A DNA stretch of 11,214 bases from an uncultured Streptococcus sp. (GTDB taxonomy: Bacteria; Bacillota; Bacilli; Lactobacillales; Streptococcaceae), in contig NZ_CALTUR010000057.1 of assembly GCF_943912555.1 (NCBI RefSeq), forward strand, positions 1-11,214, written 5' to 3'. Numbering within the stretch: the stretch's first letter is position 1; the number at the start of each line of letters is the position of its first letter. Both the position numbers and the translations under genes were made by a program. The notes beneath the pieces were generated by a model. That model had not been told where the DNA came from, searched no databases, and saw only the letters and a list, made by a program, of their open reading frames with translations. Of the stretch, positions 1-7,552 are shown piece by piece.

Positions 1-34
1 ACCTCAAACTCTATAAGCTTGAGGTCCCCACTTT
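1..34 (-). terminator. Probable dexB terminator, cut by the window edge
   Basis: An inverted repeat lies just past the dexB stop: ACCTCAA at 1-7 pairs perfectly with TTGAGGT at 19-25, giving a 7-bp stem and an 11-base loop. On the minus strand, the direction of dexB transcription, the hairpin starts about 10 bases after the stop codon. The expected T-run would lie before position 1, outside the window, so the terminator call is inferred from stem and position only. Confidence 0.55.
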
Positions 35-1654
<1,620 letters not shown>

Positions 1655-1679
1655 TCATTATTTTCATGATTTATAGTCT

Positions 1680-1708
1680 ATGATAGCGCTTTTTGAAACT
1701 TTGTGCAA
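1680..1708 (-). promoter_or_regulatory. dexB promoter
   Basis: On the minus strand a -35 TTGCAC (plus 1703-1708) is separated by exactly 17 bases from a -10 TATCAT (plus 1680-1685). Transcription should start near 1673, leaving a leader of roughly 28 bases before the dexB ATG at 1645. The spacing and hexamers suit the housekeeping sigma factor. Confidence 0.7.
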
Positions 1709-1717
1709 GCGTTTGCT
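1704..1717. promoter_or_regulatory. cre-like / LacI-family operator over the dexB -35
   Basis: The minus strand reads AGCAAACGCTTGCA, which matches the CcpA cre consensus TGNAANCGNNNNCA at every fixed position except the first. Its near-palindromic core GCAAACGCTTGC is also typical of LacI-family sugar regulators such as MalR. It overlaps the dexB -35 hexamer, so a bound repressor would be expected to block RNA polymerase. This suggests carbon-source control of dexB. Whether the regulator is CcpA or a sugar-specific LacI protein cannot be decided here. Confidence 0.7.
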
Positions 1718-1748
1718 TAATCTTTTGATTCCTTTTTTAACTCCATAG

Positions 1749-1777
1749 TTTCCTAACTGCCAATTTTTTATTATAAT
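1749..1777 (+). promoter_or_regulatory. Promoter of the UPF0371 gene
   Basis: A perfect -10 TATAAT lies at 1772-1777. The -35 at 17-base spacing, TTTCCT (1749-1754), is weak. The start codon at 1797 is only 19 bases beyond the -10, so the leader would be about 12 bases, just enough for the AGAGGT ribosome site at 1785-1790. Confidence 0.6.
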
Positions 1778-1796
1778 AGAGGTCAGAGGTAAAAAA

Positions 1797-3281
1797 ATGA
1801 AAAAACAAGCTTTTAGTTCTGAACAATATTTGAATCTACAACGCGACCACATTTTGGAGCGCATTAACCAATTTGACGGCAAACTCTATTTGGAGTTTGG
1901 TGGCAAAATGCTAGAAGATTTCCACGCTGCTCGTGTTCTTCCTGGTTATGAGCCTGACAACAAAATCAAGCTCTTACAAGAGTTGAAAGAGCAGGTTGAG
2001 GTTGTGATTGCCATTAACGCTAGCAACATCGAACATTCCAAAGCACGTGGTGACTTGGGCATTTCTTATGACCAAGAAGTTCTTCGTCTGATTGACAAAT
2101 TCAATGAATTAGGCATTTTTGTTGGCTCCGTTGTCATCACACAGTACGCTGGTCAACCAGCTGCAGATGCCTTCCGCAACCAACTTGAGAAAAATGGAAT
2201 TGATTCTTATCTTCATTATCCAATCAAAGGATATCCGACGGATATGGACCACATTATTTCTCCTGAAGGTATGGGGAAAAACGACTACATCAAAACCAGT
2301 CGCAACTTGATTGTCGTAACCGCTCCTGGACCTGGTTCTGGAAAATTAGCAACTTGTATGTCAAATATGTACCACGACCAAATCAATGGTATCAAGTCTG
2401 GTTACGCTAAATTTGAAACCTTCCCAGTTTGGAATCTTCCCCTTCATCACCCTGTTAACTTGGCCTACGAGGCTGCTACAGCTGACCTTGATGATGTCAA
2501 CATGATTGACCCCTTCCATCTCCAAACCTACGGAGAGACCACTGTCAACTACAACCGTGATATTGAGATTTTCCCAGTGCTCAAGCGCATGTTGGAACGT
2601 ATCCTAGGGGAGTCCCCATACGCTTCTCCGACAGATATGGGTGTCAACATGGTTGGTTTCGCTATTACAGATAATGAGGCTGCTATCGAAGCCTCTAAAC
2701 AAGAAATCATCCGCCGTTACTATCAGACTGTTCTTGATTTCAAAGCCGAAAAAGTGGGCGAATCTGCTGTTAAGAAAATCGAGTTGCTCATGAACGACCT
2801 CGGCATCACACCTGCAGACCGTAAGGTTGCTGTCGTTGCGCGTCAAAAAGCTGAAGAAACTGGCGGACCAGCCCTAGCCCTTGAATTGCCAAATGGGGAA
2901 ATTGTCACTGGCAAAAACTCTGAACTCTTTGGCCCAACAGCCGCTGCCTTGATCAACGCCATCAAGAAATCAGCTGACATCGCTAAAGAAGTAAAACTCA
3001 TCGAACCTGAACTTGTCAAACCGATCCAAGGTCTTAAAATCGATCATCTCGGTAGCCGCAATCCACGCCTTCATTCAAATGAAATCCTGATTGCTCTTGC
3101 CATCACAGCTACAGAAAATCCTGATGCTGCCCGCGCTATGGAAGAACTTGGTAACCTCAAAGGAAGCGAAGCCCACTCAACCATCATCTTGACTGATGAA
3201 GACAAGAATGTCCTTCGTAAACTGGGTATCAACGTAACCTTTGACCCTTACTACCAATACGACCGCTTGTATCGCAAGTAA
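1797..3281 (+). CDS. UPF0371 / DUF1846 family protein of unknown function
   Basis: A 494-residue soluble protein recognised as the streptococcal UPF0371 (DUF1846) protein, found beside luxS in pneumococci; no biochemical role is firmly known to me. A glycine-rich loop APGPGSGK (176-183), followed by [11 protein letters not shown], resembles a phosphate-binding P-loop, although the segment before it (NLIVVT) is the only other hint of a nucleotide-binding fold. The charged N-terminal part contains YLEFGGK (31-37) and [11 protein letters not shown] (41-51). No signal peptide or membrane segment is seen. The ATG at 1797 has a strong AGAGGT ribosome site 6 bases upstream. The gene has its own promoter, divergent from dexB, and ends in a terminator before luxS, so it is probably a one-gene unit. 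Family assignment is confident; function is not. Confidence 0.88.
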   Translation: MKKQAFSSEQYLNLQRDHILERINQFDGKLYLEFGGKMLEDFHAARVLPGYEPDNKIKLLQELKEQVEVVIAINASNIEHSKARGDLGISYDQEVLRLIDKFNELGIFVGSVVITQYAGQPAADAFRNQLEKNGIDSYLHYPIKGYPTDMDHIISPEGMGKNDYIKTSRNLIVVTAPGPGSGKLATCMSNMYHDQINGIKSGYAKFETFPVWNLPLHHPVNLAYEAATADLDDVNMIDPFHLQTYGETTVNYNRDIEIFPVLKRMLERILGESPYASPTDMGVNMVGFAITDNEAAIEASKQEIIRRYYQTVLDFKAEKVGESAVKKIELLMNDLGITPADRKVAVVARQKAEETGGPALALELPNGEIVTGKNSELFGPTAAALINAIKKSADIAKEVKLIEPELVKPIQGLKIDHLGSRNPRLHSNEILIALAITATENPDAARAMEELGNLKGSEAHSTIILTDEDKNVLRKLGINVTFDPYYQYDRLYRK

Positions 3282-3290
3282 AGATTTGAG

Positions 3291-3320
3291 CCTCTCCACT
3301 CTTGGGGAGGTTTTCTCTCT
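3291..3320 (+). terminator. Rho-independent terminator of the UPF0371 gene
   Basis: CCTCTCCA (3291-3298) pairs with TTGGGGAGG (within 3303-3310) as an 8-bp stem with one G-T wobble and a 4-base CTCT loop. It is followed by TTTTCTCTCT. It begins 9 bases after the stop codon, and its pyrimidine tail runs directly into the luxS promoter region. Confidence 0.75.
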
Positions 3321-3348
3321 GTCTCAGGAGACAGCTTTATGTTATAAT
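3320..3348 (+). promoter_or_regulatory. luxS promoter with extended -10
   Basis: An extended -10, TGTTATAAT, spans 3340-3348 with the perfect hexamer TATAAT at 3343-3348. The -35 at 17-base spacing, TGTCTC (3320-3325), is poor, which the TGn extension can compensate for. The start would be near 3355, giving a leader of about 20 bases with an AAAGGA ribosome site at 3364-3369. Confidence 0.75.
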
Positions 3349-3375
3349 GAAAGAAGAAAACTGAAAGGATTTACC

Positions 3376-3858
3376 ATGTCAAAAGAAGTTATTGTTGAAA
3401 GTTTTGAACTTGACCACACCATTGTTAAAGCACCCTATGTCCGCTTGATTGGGGAAGAAACAGGGCCAAAGGGAGATATCATCTCCAATTATGATATTCG
3501 CTTGGTACAACCAAATGAAGACTCAATCCCTACTGCTGGCCTTCACACTATCGAGCACCTCCTGGCTAAACTTATCCGTACCCGCATTGACGGCATGATT
3601 GACTGTTCTCCATTTGGGTGCCGTACTGGTTTCCACATGATTATGTGGGGACGTCATACTAGCGCTGAGATTGCGGCTGTTATCAAGGATTCGCTCAAGG
3701 AAATCGCTGAAACCACTACTTGGGAAGATGTCCCTGGAACAACCATCGAATCTTGCGGAAACTACAAGGATCACAGCCTCTTTTCTGCTAAAGAATGGGC
3801 TAAACTTATTCTAGAACAAGGGATTTCAGATGATGCCTTTGAACGTCATGTGATTTAA
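3376..3858 (+). CDS. luxS: S-ribosylhomocysteine lyase LuxS (AI-2 synthase)
   Basis: Cleaves S-ribosylhomocysteine to homocysteine and DPD, the precursor of autoinducer-2, as part of the cytoplasmic activated methyl cycle. The 160-residue length is standard. The metal site is visible as HTIEH (His57, His61) with Cys127 in CGNYKDHS. Glu60 in the same motif and Cys82 in GCRTGF are the expected catalytic residues. The frame is open upstream to 3241, but the ATG at 3376 was chosen: it follows AAAGGA at 6 bases, lies downstream of an extended -10 promoter, and gives the family N-terminus ([10 protein letters not shown]). A longer start would cross the preceding terminator. The gene has its own promoter and terminator and converges on clpL. 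Confidence 0.97.
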   Translation: MSKEVIVESFELDHTIVKAPYVRLIGEETGPKGDIISNYDIRLVQPNEDSIPTAGLHTIEHLLAKLIRTRIDGMIDCSPFGCRTGFHMIMWGRHTSAEIAAVIKDSLKEIAETTTWEDVPGTTIESCGNYKDHSLFSAKEWAKLILEQGISDDAFERHVI

Positions 3859-3860
3859 AT

Positions 3861-3908
3861 ACAAAAAAGGAACCAGTTTTTTTCAGCTGGCTCCTTCTTT
3901 TTTATTTT
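3861..3908. terminator. Bidirectional terminator between luxS and clpL
   Basis: AAGGAACCAG (3867-3876) pairs with CTGGCTCCTT across a loop of T-rich bases, with one A-C mismatch. On the plus strand it is followed by TTTTTTATTTT, and on the minus strand by a run of six T (complement of the A-run at 3863-3868). It lies just after the luxS stop. For clpL it would act beyond the RUP repeat. Confidence 0.75.
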
Positions 3909-3920
3909 CAAAATTTTGTC

Positions 3921-4029
3921 TTATACTCAATTAAAATCAAAGAACAAACTAGGAAACTAGCCGCAGGCTGTACTTGAGTACGGCAAGGCGACGTTGACGT
4001 GGTTTGAATTTGATTTTCGAAGAGTATTA
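3921..4029 (-). repeat. RUP repeat (Repeat Unit of Pneumococcus), near intact
   Basis: The core runs from ATACTC at 3923 to GAGTAT at 4027 (105 bases), with terminal inverted repeats and flanking dinucleotides TT (3921-3922) and TA (4028-4029). Read on the minus strand it begins TAATACTCTTCGAAAATC and ends in GATTTTAATTGAGTAT, which matches the RUP pattern I remember, including its length near 107 bases. RUPs are thought to be non-autonomous elements that insert at TA and are mobilised by an IS630-type transposase. This copy sits exactly at the clpL stop codon. Confidence 0.85.
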
Positions 4030-6132
4030 GGCTTTTTCACGAATGACCAAAACACCATCTTCCATATCTGCTTCCAGATGTTTAGCATCCAAATGATCCA
4101 AGTGGAAGTCTGTTACCTTATCACGAATTTCTTGTTCAACCACGCGACGGAGTGGACGAACACCCATGACTTCGTCATAGCCTTCTTCAGTGATATAGTC
4201 TTTAGCCGCTTGACTGACTACCAAATCAATGTCTTTCTTAGCCAAGGTTTGGTTAACTTCAGCCAACATCAAGTCCACAATCTTAGAAAGATCTTCCTTA
4301 GTCAAGTGCGAGAACTCGATAACTGCATTAAAGCGGTTGAGGAATTCTGGACGGAAGAAGGGTTTCAAACGGTCCATCAATTCTGGTTTGTCCGCATCTT
4401 CTGTCAAGTTGGCTTCATAGCCAAATCCAGCATTTGATGTCGCGATAATAACAGTGTTCTTGAAGTTCACCGTATTTCCTTGACCATCTGTCAAACGACC
4501 ATCATCCAAGACTTGGAGGAGCAGAGTGATCACTTGAGGATCAGCCTTTTCAATCTCATCCAAAAGAATGATAGAGTAAGGATTACGACGCACACGTTCT
4601 GTCAAGGTATTGCTATTGTCATCATAACCCACATAACCTGCTGTTGTACCGATTAGCTTAGAAACGGCTATACGGTCACTGTATTCAGACATATCCAAAC
4701 GAATGATTGCGTCCTTAGTTCCAAACATATCAAGCGCCAATTGCTTAGCAAGTTCTGTCTTACCAACCCCAGTTGGTCCTACAAAGAGGAAGCTGCCGAT
4801 TGGGCGATTGCCTTCATCAAAACCAGCACGGTTACGACGGATAGCACGAGCTACCGCTTCTACCGCCTTATCTTGACCAATCACCTTGTCTTGCAAGCGA
4901 TGAGCCATATCTTTCAAACGTTCGATGTCTGATGCTCCCATTTGAGATACTGGAATACCCGTCATTCGTTCCACAGACTCAGCTACATCGTTGACACTTG
5001 CAGTCACTTTCATATCTTCTGTGTGGTTTTCGATTTTCTTTTCTAATTCTGCAATACGTGTTTTATAGTTTAGAGCTGCTTCAAAATCTTCCGCCTCAAC
5101 AGCTTTTTCTTGCTTCTCTTTCTCCGCTTCAATTTCACGTTCAACAGCATGCACATCTGTTACTGGATGTTGTGCTGCCAAGTGAGCTGCCGTAACATCG
5201 ACAAGGTCGATAGCCTTATCTGGCAAGCTACGTTGAGGAATATACTGAACAGAATAATCCACTGCTGCTTTCAAAACTTCGTCTGGCAAGATGACATTGT
5301 GGTGTTGTTGATAGAGATCACGAATTCCTTGAAGGATTTTATATGTATCCTCTGCTGAAGGAGCATTGACCTTGACTTCGTTGAAACGACGAGCAAGAGC
5401 TGCATTCTTCAAGATGGTGTTACGATATTCGTCTTGAGTCGTTGCCCCAATCACTGTCAATTCTCCACGAGAGAGGGCTGGCTTGAGAATATCTGCAAGT
5501 CCCTTAGAACCACTGTCTCCACCAGCGCTACCAGCACCGAGGATTTGATGAATTTCATCAAAGAAGAGGATAATATTCCCCGCTTCTTTGACCTCATTGA
5601 CTAGGTTTTGAACGTTTTCTTCAAAGCTACCACGGTATTGAGTCCCAGCTTCAAGACCTGAGATATCAATGGAAATAATTTCCTTATTCTTAATAGCAGC
5701 TGGAACATCACCATTCACAATGGCTTGTGCTAAACCTTCGACAACGGCTGTCTTACCAACACCTGCATCCCCGACCAAAACAGGATTGTTCTTGGTACGG
5801 CGTGAAAGGATTTCAGATGTTTCTTGAATTTCCTTGTTTCGTCCGATAACAGGATCCAACTTGCCCTCACGCGCTTCTGCTGTTAAGTTTCGACCCAGTT
5901 TAGCAAGGACACCATCTTGTTTCATACCTGAAGCCTGTTGTGGTATTTGTACATCAGCTTCTGCATTTCCTGGTAATTGACCAGTCGCACGATAGTGAGC
6001 AAATTCCTCAGGTGTGACTTCACGTCCATTAATCAAGTAACGGCGATTTTCAGAACTATATCCTCGCATACCACCCATCAATTGGTTAAATAAATCATCC
6101 ATGTTGTTAAAATTATTAAAGTTGTTGCTCAT
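4027..6132 (-). CDS. clpL: ClpL, AAA+ heat-shock chaperone / Clp ATPase
   Basis: Class 2 Clp/Hsp100 ATPase of 701 residues, the usual length in pneumococci. ClpL acts in the cytoplasm on heat-denatured proteins. The N-terminus is short and Asn-rich ([13 protein letters not shown]), without the longer N domain of ClpC. The first AAA+ module has Walker A GDAGVGKT (121-128), pore loop QYRGSFE (165-171) and Walker B ILFFDEI (188-194). A charged, coiled-coil-like middle region spans about 325-375. The second module has Walker A GPTGVGKT (452-459), pore loop GYVG (499-502) and Walker [11 protein letters not shown] (521-530). The ATG at 6132 has an AGAGGT ribosome site at 6140-6145. Two CtsR boxes upstream point to heat-shock repression. 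Its TAA stop is partly made by the RUP repeat. Confidence 0.96.
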   Translation of the reverse strand: MSNNFNNFNNMDDLFNQLMGGMRGYSSENRRYLINGREVTPEEFAHYRATGQLPGNAEADVQIPQQASGMKQDGVLAKLGRNLTAEAREGKLDPVIGRNKEIQETSEILSRRTKNNPVLVGDAGVGKTAVVEGLAQAIVNGDVPAAIKNKEIISIDISGLEAGTQYRGSFEENVQNLVNEVKEAGNIILFFDEIHQILGAGSAGGDSGSKGLADILKPALSRGELTVIGATTQDEYRNTILKNAALARRFNEVKVNAPSAEDTYKILQGIRDLYQQHHNVILPDEVLKAAVDYSVQYIPQRSLPDKAIDLVDVTAAHLAAQHPVTDVHAVEREIEAEKEKQEKAVEAEDFEAALNYKTRIAELEKKIENHTEDMKVTASVNDVAESVERMTGIPVSQMGASDIERLKDMAHRLQDKVIGQDKAVEAVARAIRRNRAGFDEGNRPIGSFLFVGPTGVGKTELAKQLALDMFGTKDAIIRLDMSEYSDRIAVSKLIGTTAGYVGYDDNSNTLTERVRRNPYSIILLDEIEKADPQVITLLLQVLDDGRLTDGQGNTVNFKNTVIIATSNAGFGYEANLTEDADKPELMDRLKPFFRPEFLNRFNAVIEFSHLTKEDLSKIVDLMLAEVNQTLAKKDIDLVVSQAAKDYITEEGYDEVMGVRPLRRVVEQEIRDKVTDFHLDHLDAKHLEADMEDGVLVIREKA

Positions 6133-6173
6133 ATTCTTTACCTCTTTTTGTTTACTTAGTTATGATTACTGAT

Positions 6174-6190
6174 ATTGACTATCTTTGACT
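6174..6190 (-). promoter_or_regulatory. CtsR operator, proximal to clpL
   Basis: The minus strand reads AGTCAAAGATAGTCAAT, matching the CtsR heptad direct repeat RGTCAAANANRGTCAAA at all but the last base. It lies about 42 bases before the clpL ATG, far downstream of the recognisable promoter, so a repressor here could act as a roadblock or could control a second weak promoter that I cannot see clearly. Confidence 0.75.
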
Positions 6191-6198
6191 TTTGTTTT

Positions 6199-6220
6199 AA
6201 AAAATTTAGACTAGCTAAAT
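6199..6220 (-). other. Weak AT-rich hairpin with T-run in the clpL leader
   Basis: On the minus strand ATTTAG (6220-6215) pairs with CTAAAT (6209-6204) over a 5-base loop, followed by a run of six T. The stem has only one G-C pair. The TAG stop of the upstream 29-codon frame is inside the stem. It has the layout of an attenuator but would be a weak terminator. Confidence 0.3.
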
Positions 6221-6304
6221 CGCTACTCTACGTACTATTTCTGGTTTTTCTTTTTCAAGCAGGAGTAGACTATCTTTACTTCTGAAGATTTCTAGATTAA
6301 ACAT
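6215..6304 (-). CDS. Possible 29-residue leader peptide upstream of clpL
   Basis: An ATG at 6304 opens 29 codons ending in TAG at 6217-6215. A strong ribosome site AGAGGT (6311-6316) lies 6 bases upstream, as good as that of clpL itself. The product begins MFNLEIFRSK, contains LLLLEKEK and ends RRVAI. It is charged, with no signal peptide or obvious membrane segment. I recognise no family. It lies between the clpL promoter and clpL, so it should be on the same transcript. It could be a real small protein, a regulatory leader ORF or chance. Confidence 0.45.
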   Translation of the reverse strand: MFNLEIFRSKDSLLLLEKEKPEIVRRVAI

Positions 6305-6318
6305 AGACCCACCTCTTT

Positions 6319-6357
6319 CTATTTTACTTTAAATAAGTGTTCTAGTAAGGCTTTCAT
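6319..6357 (-). CDS. Possible 12-residue leader ORF near the clpL transcript start
   Basis: ATG at 6357, twelve codons (MKALLEHLFKVK) and TAG at 6321-6319. An AAGG-like ribosome site at 6361-6364 lies close to the predicted transcript start near 6366. The stop is 14 bases before the next small start codon, so the two frames would be translated in tandem. It is very short and the ribosome site is modest; chance is a real alternative. Confidence 0.22.
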   Translation of the reverse strand: MKALLEHLFKVK

Positions 6358-6372
6358 TTACCTTACGTTCAT

Positions 6373-6401
6373 AATATACTACATTAGTCAGAAAAGGTCA
6401 A
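6373..6401 (-). promoter_or_regulatory. clpL promoter
   Basis: On the minus strand -35 TTGACC (plus 6396-6401), exactly 17 bases, then -10 TATATT (plus 6373-6378). The start is expected near 6366, giving an unusually long leader of about 230 bases before the clpL ATG at 6132. A CtsR box abuts the -35 on its upstream side. Confidence 0.8.
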
Positions 6402-6405
6402 GGGG

Positions 6406-6422
6406 TTTGACTTTAATTGACC
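6406..6422 (-). promoter_or_regulatory. CtsR operator upstream of the clpL -35
   Basis: The minus strand reads GGTCAATTAAAGTCAAA, one mismatch from the CtsR consensus RGTCAAANANRGTCAAA (position 7, T for A). It ends 4 bases upstream of the -35 hexamer. CtsR is the known class III heat-shock repressor of clp genes in streptococci, so clpL is expected to be derepressed by heat. Confidence 0.8.
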
Positions 6423-6431
6423 AATATTTTT

Positions 6432-6533
6432 TTACACTCTTCAAAACACGTCAGATTCGTCTTATCTACAACCTCTAAGCTGTGCTTTGAGTAGCCTGTA
6501 TCTAGTTTGTTCTTTGATTTTCATTGTGTATTT
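6432..6533 (+). repeat. Degenerate RUP repeat
   Basis: The core runs from ACACTCTTC at 6434 to GTGTAT at 6531, with characteristic internal blocks CACGTCAG, TGTGCTTTGAG and TTCTTTGATTTTCATTG. It is about 98 bases, with a deletion of about a dozen bases near the left end, altered termini and both flanking TA dinucleotides decayed to TT. It looks old and probably immobile. It points opposite to the copy at 3921-4029, so clpL is bracketed by inverted RUPs. It begins 10 bases from the distal CtsR box. Confidence 0.75.
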
Positions 6534-6535
6534 AA

Positions 6536-6566
6536 ACACAAAAACACCCTGAAACATCAGGATGCC
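6536..6566 (-). terminator. Terminator of the rsmH-ftsL-pbp2X-mraY operon
   Basis: On the minus strand GCATCCTGA pairs with TCAGGGTGT over a TGTT loop (about 9 bp with two G-T wobbles), followed by TTTTTGTGTTT. The hairpin begins about 6 bases after the mraY stop, marking the operon end and separating it from clpL. Confidence 0.8.
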
Positions 6567-6570
6567 ATTC

Positions 6571-7551
6571 TTACATCAAATATAAAATTGCTAGAGTCAG
6601 AAGACTTGCTAGAACCCCCACTCCCCAAAAGAAGAAGTCAACCTTCCACTCGCTCCAAGGATTTCCTTTACCAGACAATCCCCCAAGCTCAAAATGGTGA
6701 TGTACAGGCGTCATACGGAAAATACGTTTGCCACCAGTCATTTTGAAATAGCCGACTTGAATCATAACAGAAGTTGTTTCAAAAATATAAACAATTCCGA
6801 TAATCAAGAGAGTCCATTCTTGGTGGAGGGCCATAGAAATCGCTGCTAGCATTCCACCTAGGGCCAAACTTCCCACATCACCCATAAAGACCTTGGCAGG
6901 CTTATGGTTAAAGACGAAGAAACCGAGCAAACCACCAATCATGGCAAGAATCACTAGAAGAATATCCATCTGACCTTGAACATAGGCAATAACTCCATAG
7001 GCAGATAAGCTAATCACAACGGAAATACTAGCTAGACCATCAATTCCGTCTGTCAAGTTGACCGCATTTGAAAAACCGACTAGCCAGAAAAGAGCGAATA
7101 CAATATAGAAAAATCCCAAATGAACTGGATAACCAAATACAGACAGGATATCGCCCCCACGCTCATAGAAAAGATAAAAGATAACTCCACCTAAAAGCTG
7201 AAGAGCCAATTTCTGCTTGGGGTTTAGCCCCTCATTAATCTTGCGAAAGACTTTGAGGAAATCATCTAAAAAACCAACCAAGCCATATAAGACCAAAATA
7301 AACAAAATCATTCCTACATTATTGCTGAATTGGTTACTAAATAGGGCAAAAAAGAAAGCAACCAAAACAGAAGCAATTAAGAAAACCAAACCGCCCATTG
7401 TGGGAGTTCCAGCTTTTGCCTGATGCTGTTTGACATCCTCATGCATCTGCTGGCCTGTAATTTGCGCCTTTCTATAAAATTGGATAAAGGCCGGAATTCC
7501 TACTAAAGTTAGTAAAAATGTCACAATTCCAGCACTGATGGAAATAAACAT
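6571..7551 (-). CDS. mraY: Phospho-N-acetylmuramoyl-pentapeptide-transferase MraY
   Basis: Integral membrane enzyme that transfers phospho-MurNAc-pentapeptide from UDP to undecaprenyl phosphate, making lipid I, the first membrane step of peptidoglycan synthesis. The 326 residues are mostly hydrophobic, consistent with about ten membrane helices. The family's cytoplasmic-loop motifs are all present: LDDFLK with Asp96-Asp97, [10 protein letters not shown] (165-174), [12 protein letters not shown] (222-233) and the HHHFE motif (284-288). The ATG at 7551 lies one base after the pbp2X stop. Its ribosome site AGGAG (7558-7562) is inside the end of pbp2X, 6 bases away, so translation is probably coupled. 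It is the last gene of the operon. Confidence 0.97.
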   Translation of the reverse strand: MFISISAGIVTFLLTLVGIPAFIQFYRKAQITGQQMHEDVKQHQAKAGTPTMGGLVFLIASVLVAFFFALFSNQFSNNVGMILFILVLYGLVGFLDDFLKVFRKINEGLNPKQKLALQLLGGVIFYLFYERGGDILSVFGYPVHLGFFYIVFALFWLVGFSNAVNLTDGIDGLASISVVISLSAYGVIAYVQGQMDILLVILAMIGGLLGFFVFNHKPAKVFMGDVGSLALGGMLAAISMALHQEWTLLIIGIVYIFETTSVMIQVGYFKMTGGKRIFRMTPVHHHFELGGLSGKGNPWSEWKVDFFFWGVGVLASLLTLAILYLM

Positions 7552-7552
7552 A

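Noticed and set aside
1680..1693. Second cre-like site TGATAGCGCTTTTT next to the dexB -10
   Set aside because: It lacks the CA end and one required A, so the match is no better than expected in AT-rich DNA.
3241..3375. Upstream extension of luxS in the same open frame (205 codons in total)
   Set aside because: It would start inside the UPF0371 gene and cross a terminator and the luxS promoter. The ATG at 3376 has the ribosome site and the standard family N-terminus.
3974..3985. Short palindrome GTACTTGAGTAC, considered as a regulator site
   Set aside because: It is internal to the RUP repeat, so it belongs to the element and not to local regulation.
3994..4437. Plus-strand 147-codon open frame over the clpL 3' end
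   Set aside because: It lies antisense to clpL, begins in the RUP, and its composition (Phe/Ile/His-rich) is that of a shadow frame.
6262..6281. Third CtsR-like box inside the 29-codon frame (minus strand AGTAAAGATAGTCTA)
   Set aside because: It shares AAAGATAGTC with the real proximal box, but the heptad repeats are broken at several fixed positions.
6507..6746. Plus-strand 79-codon frame spanning the second RUP and the mraY end
   Set aside because: It crosses a repeat and the operon terminator, runs antisense to mraY, and has no ribosome site.
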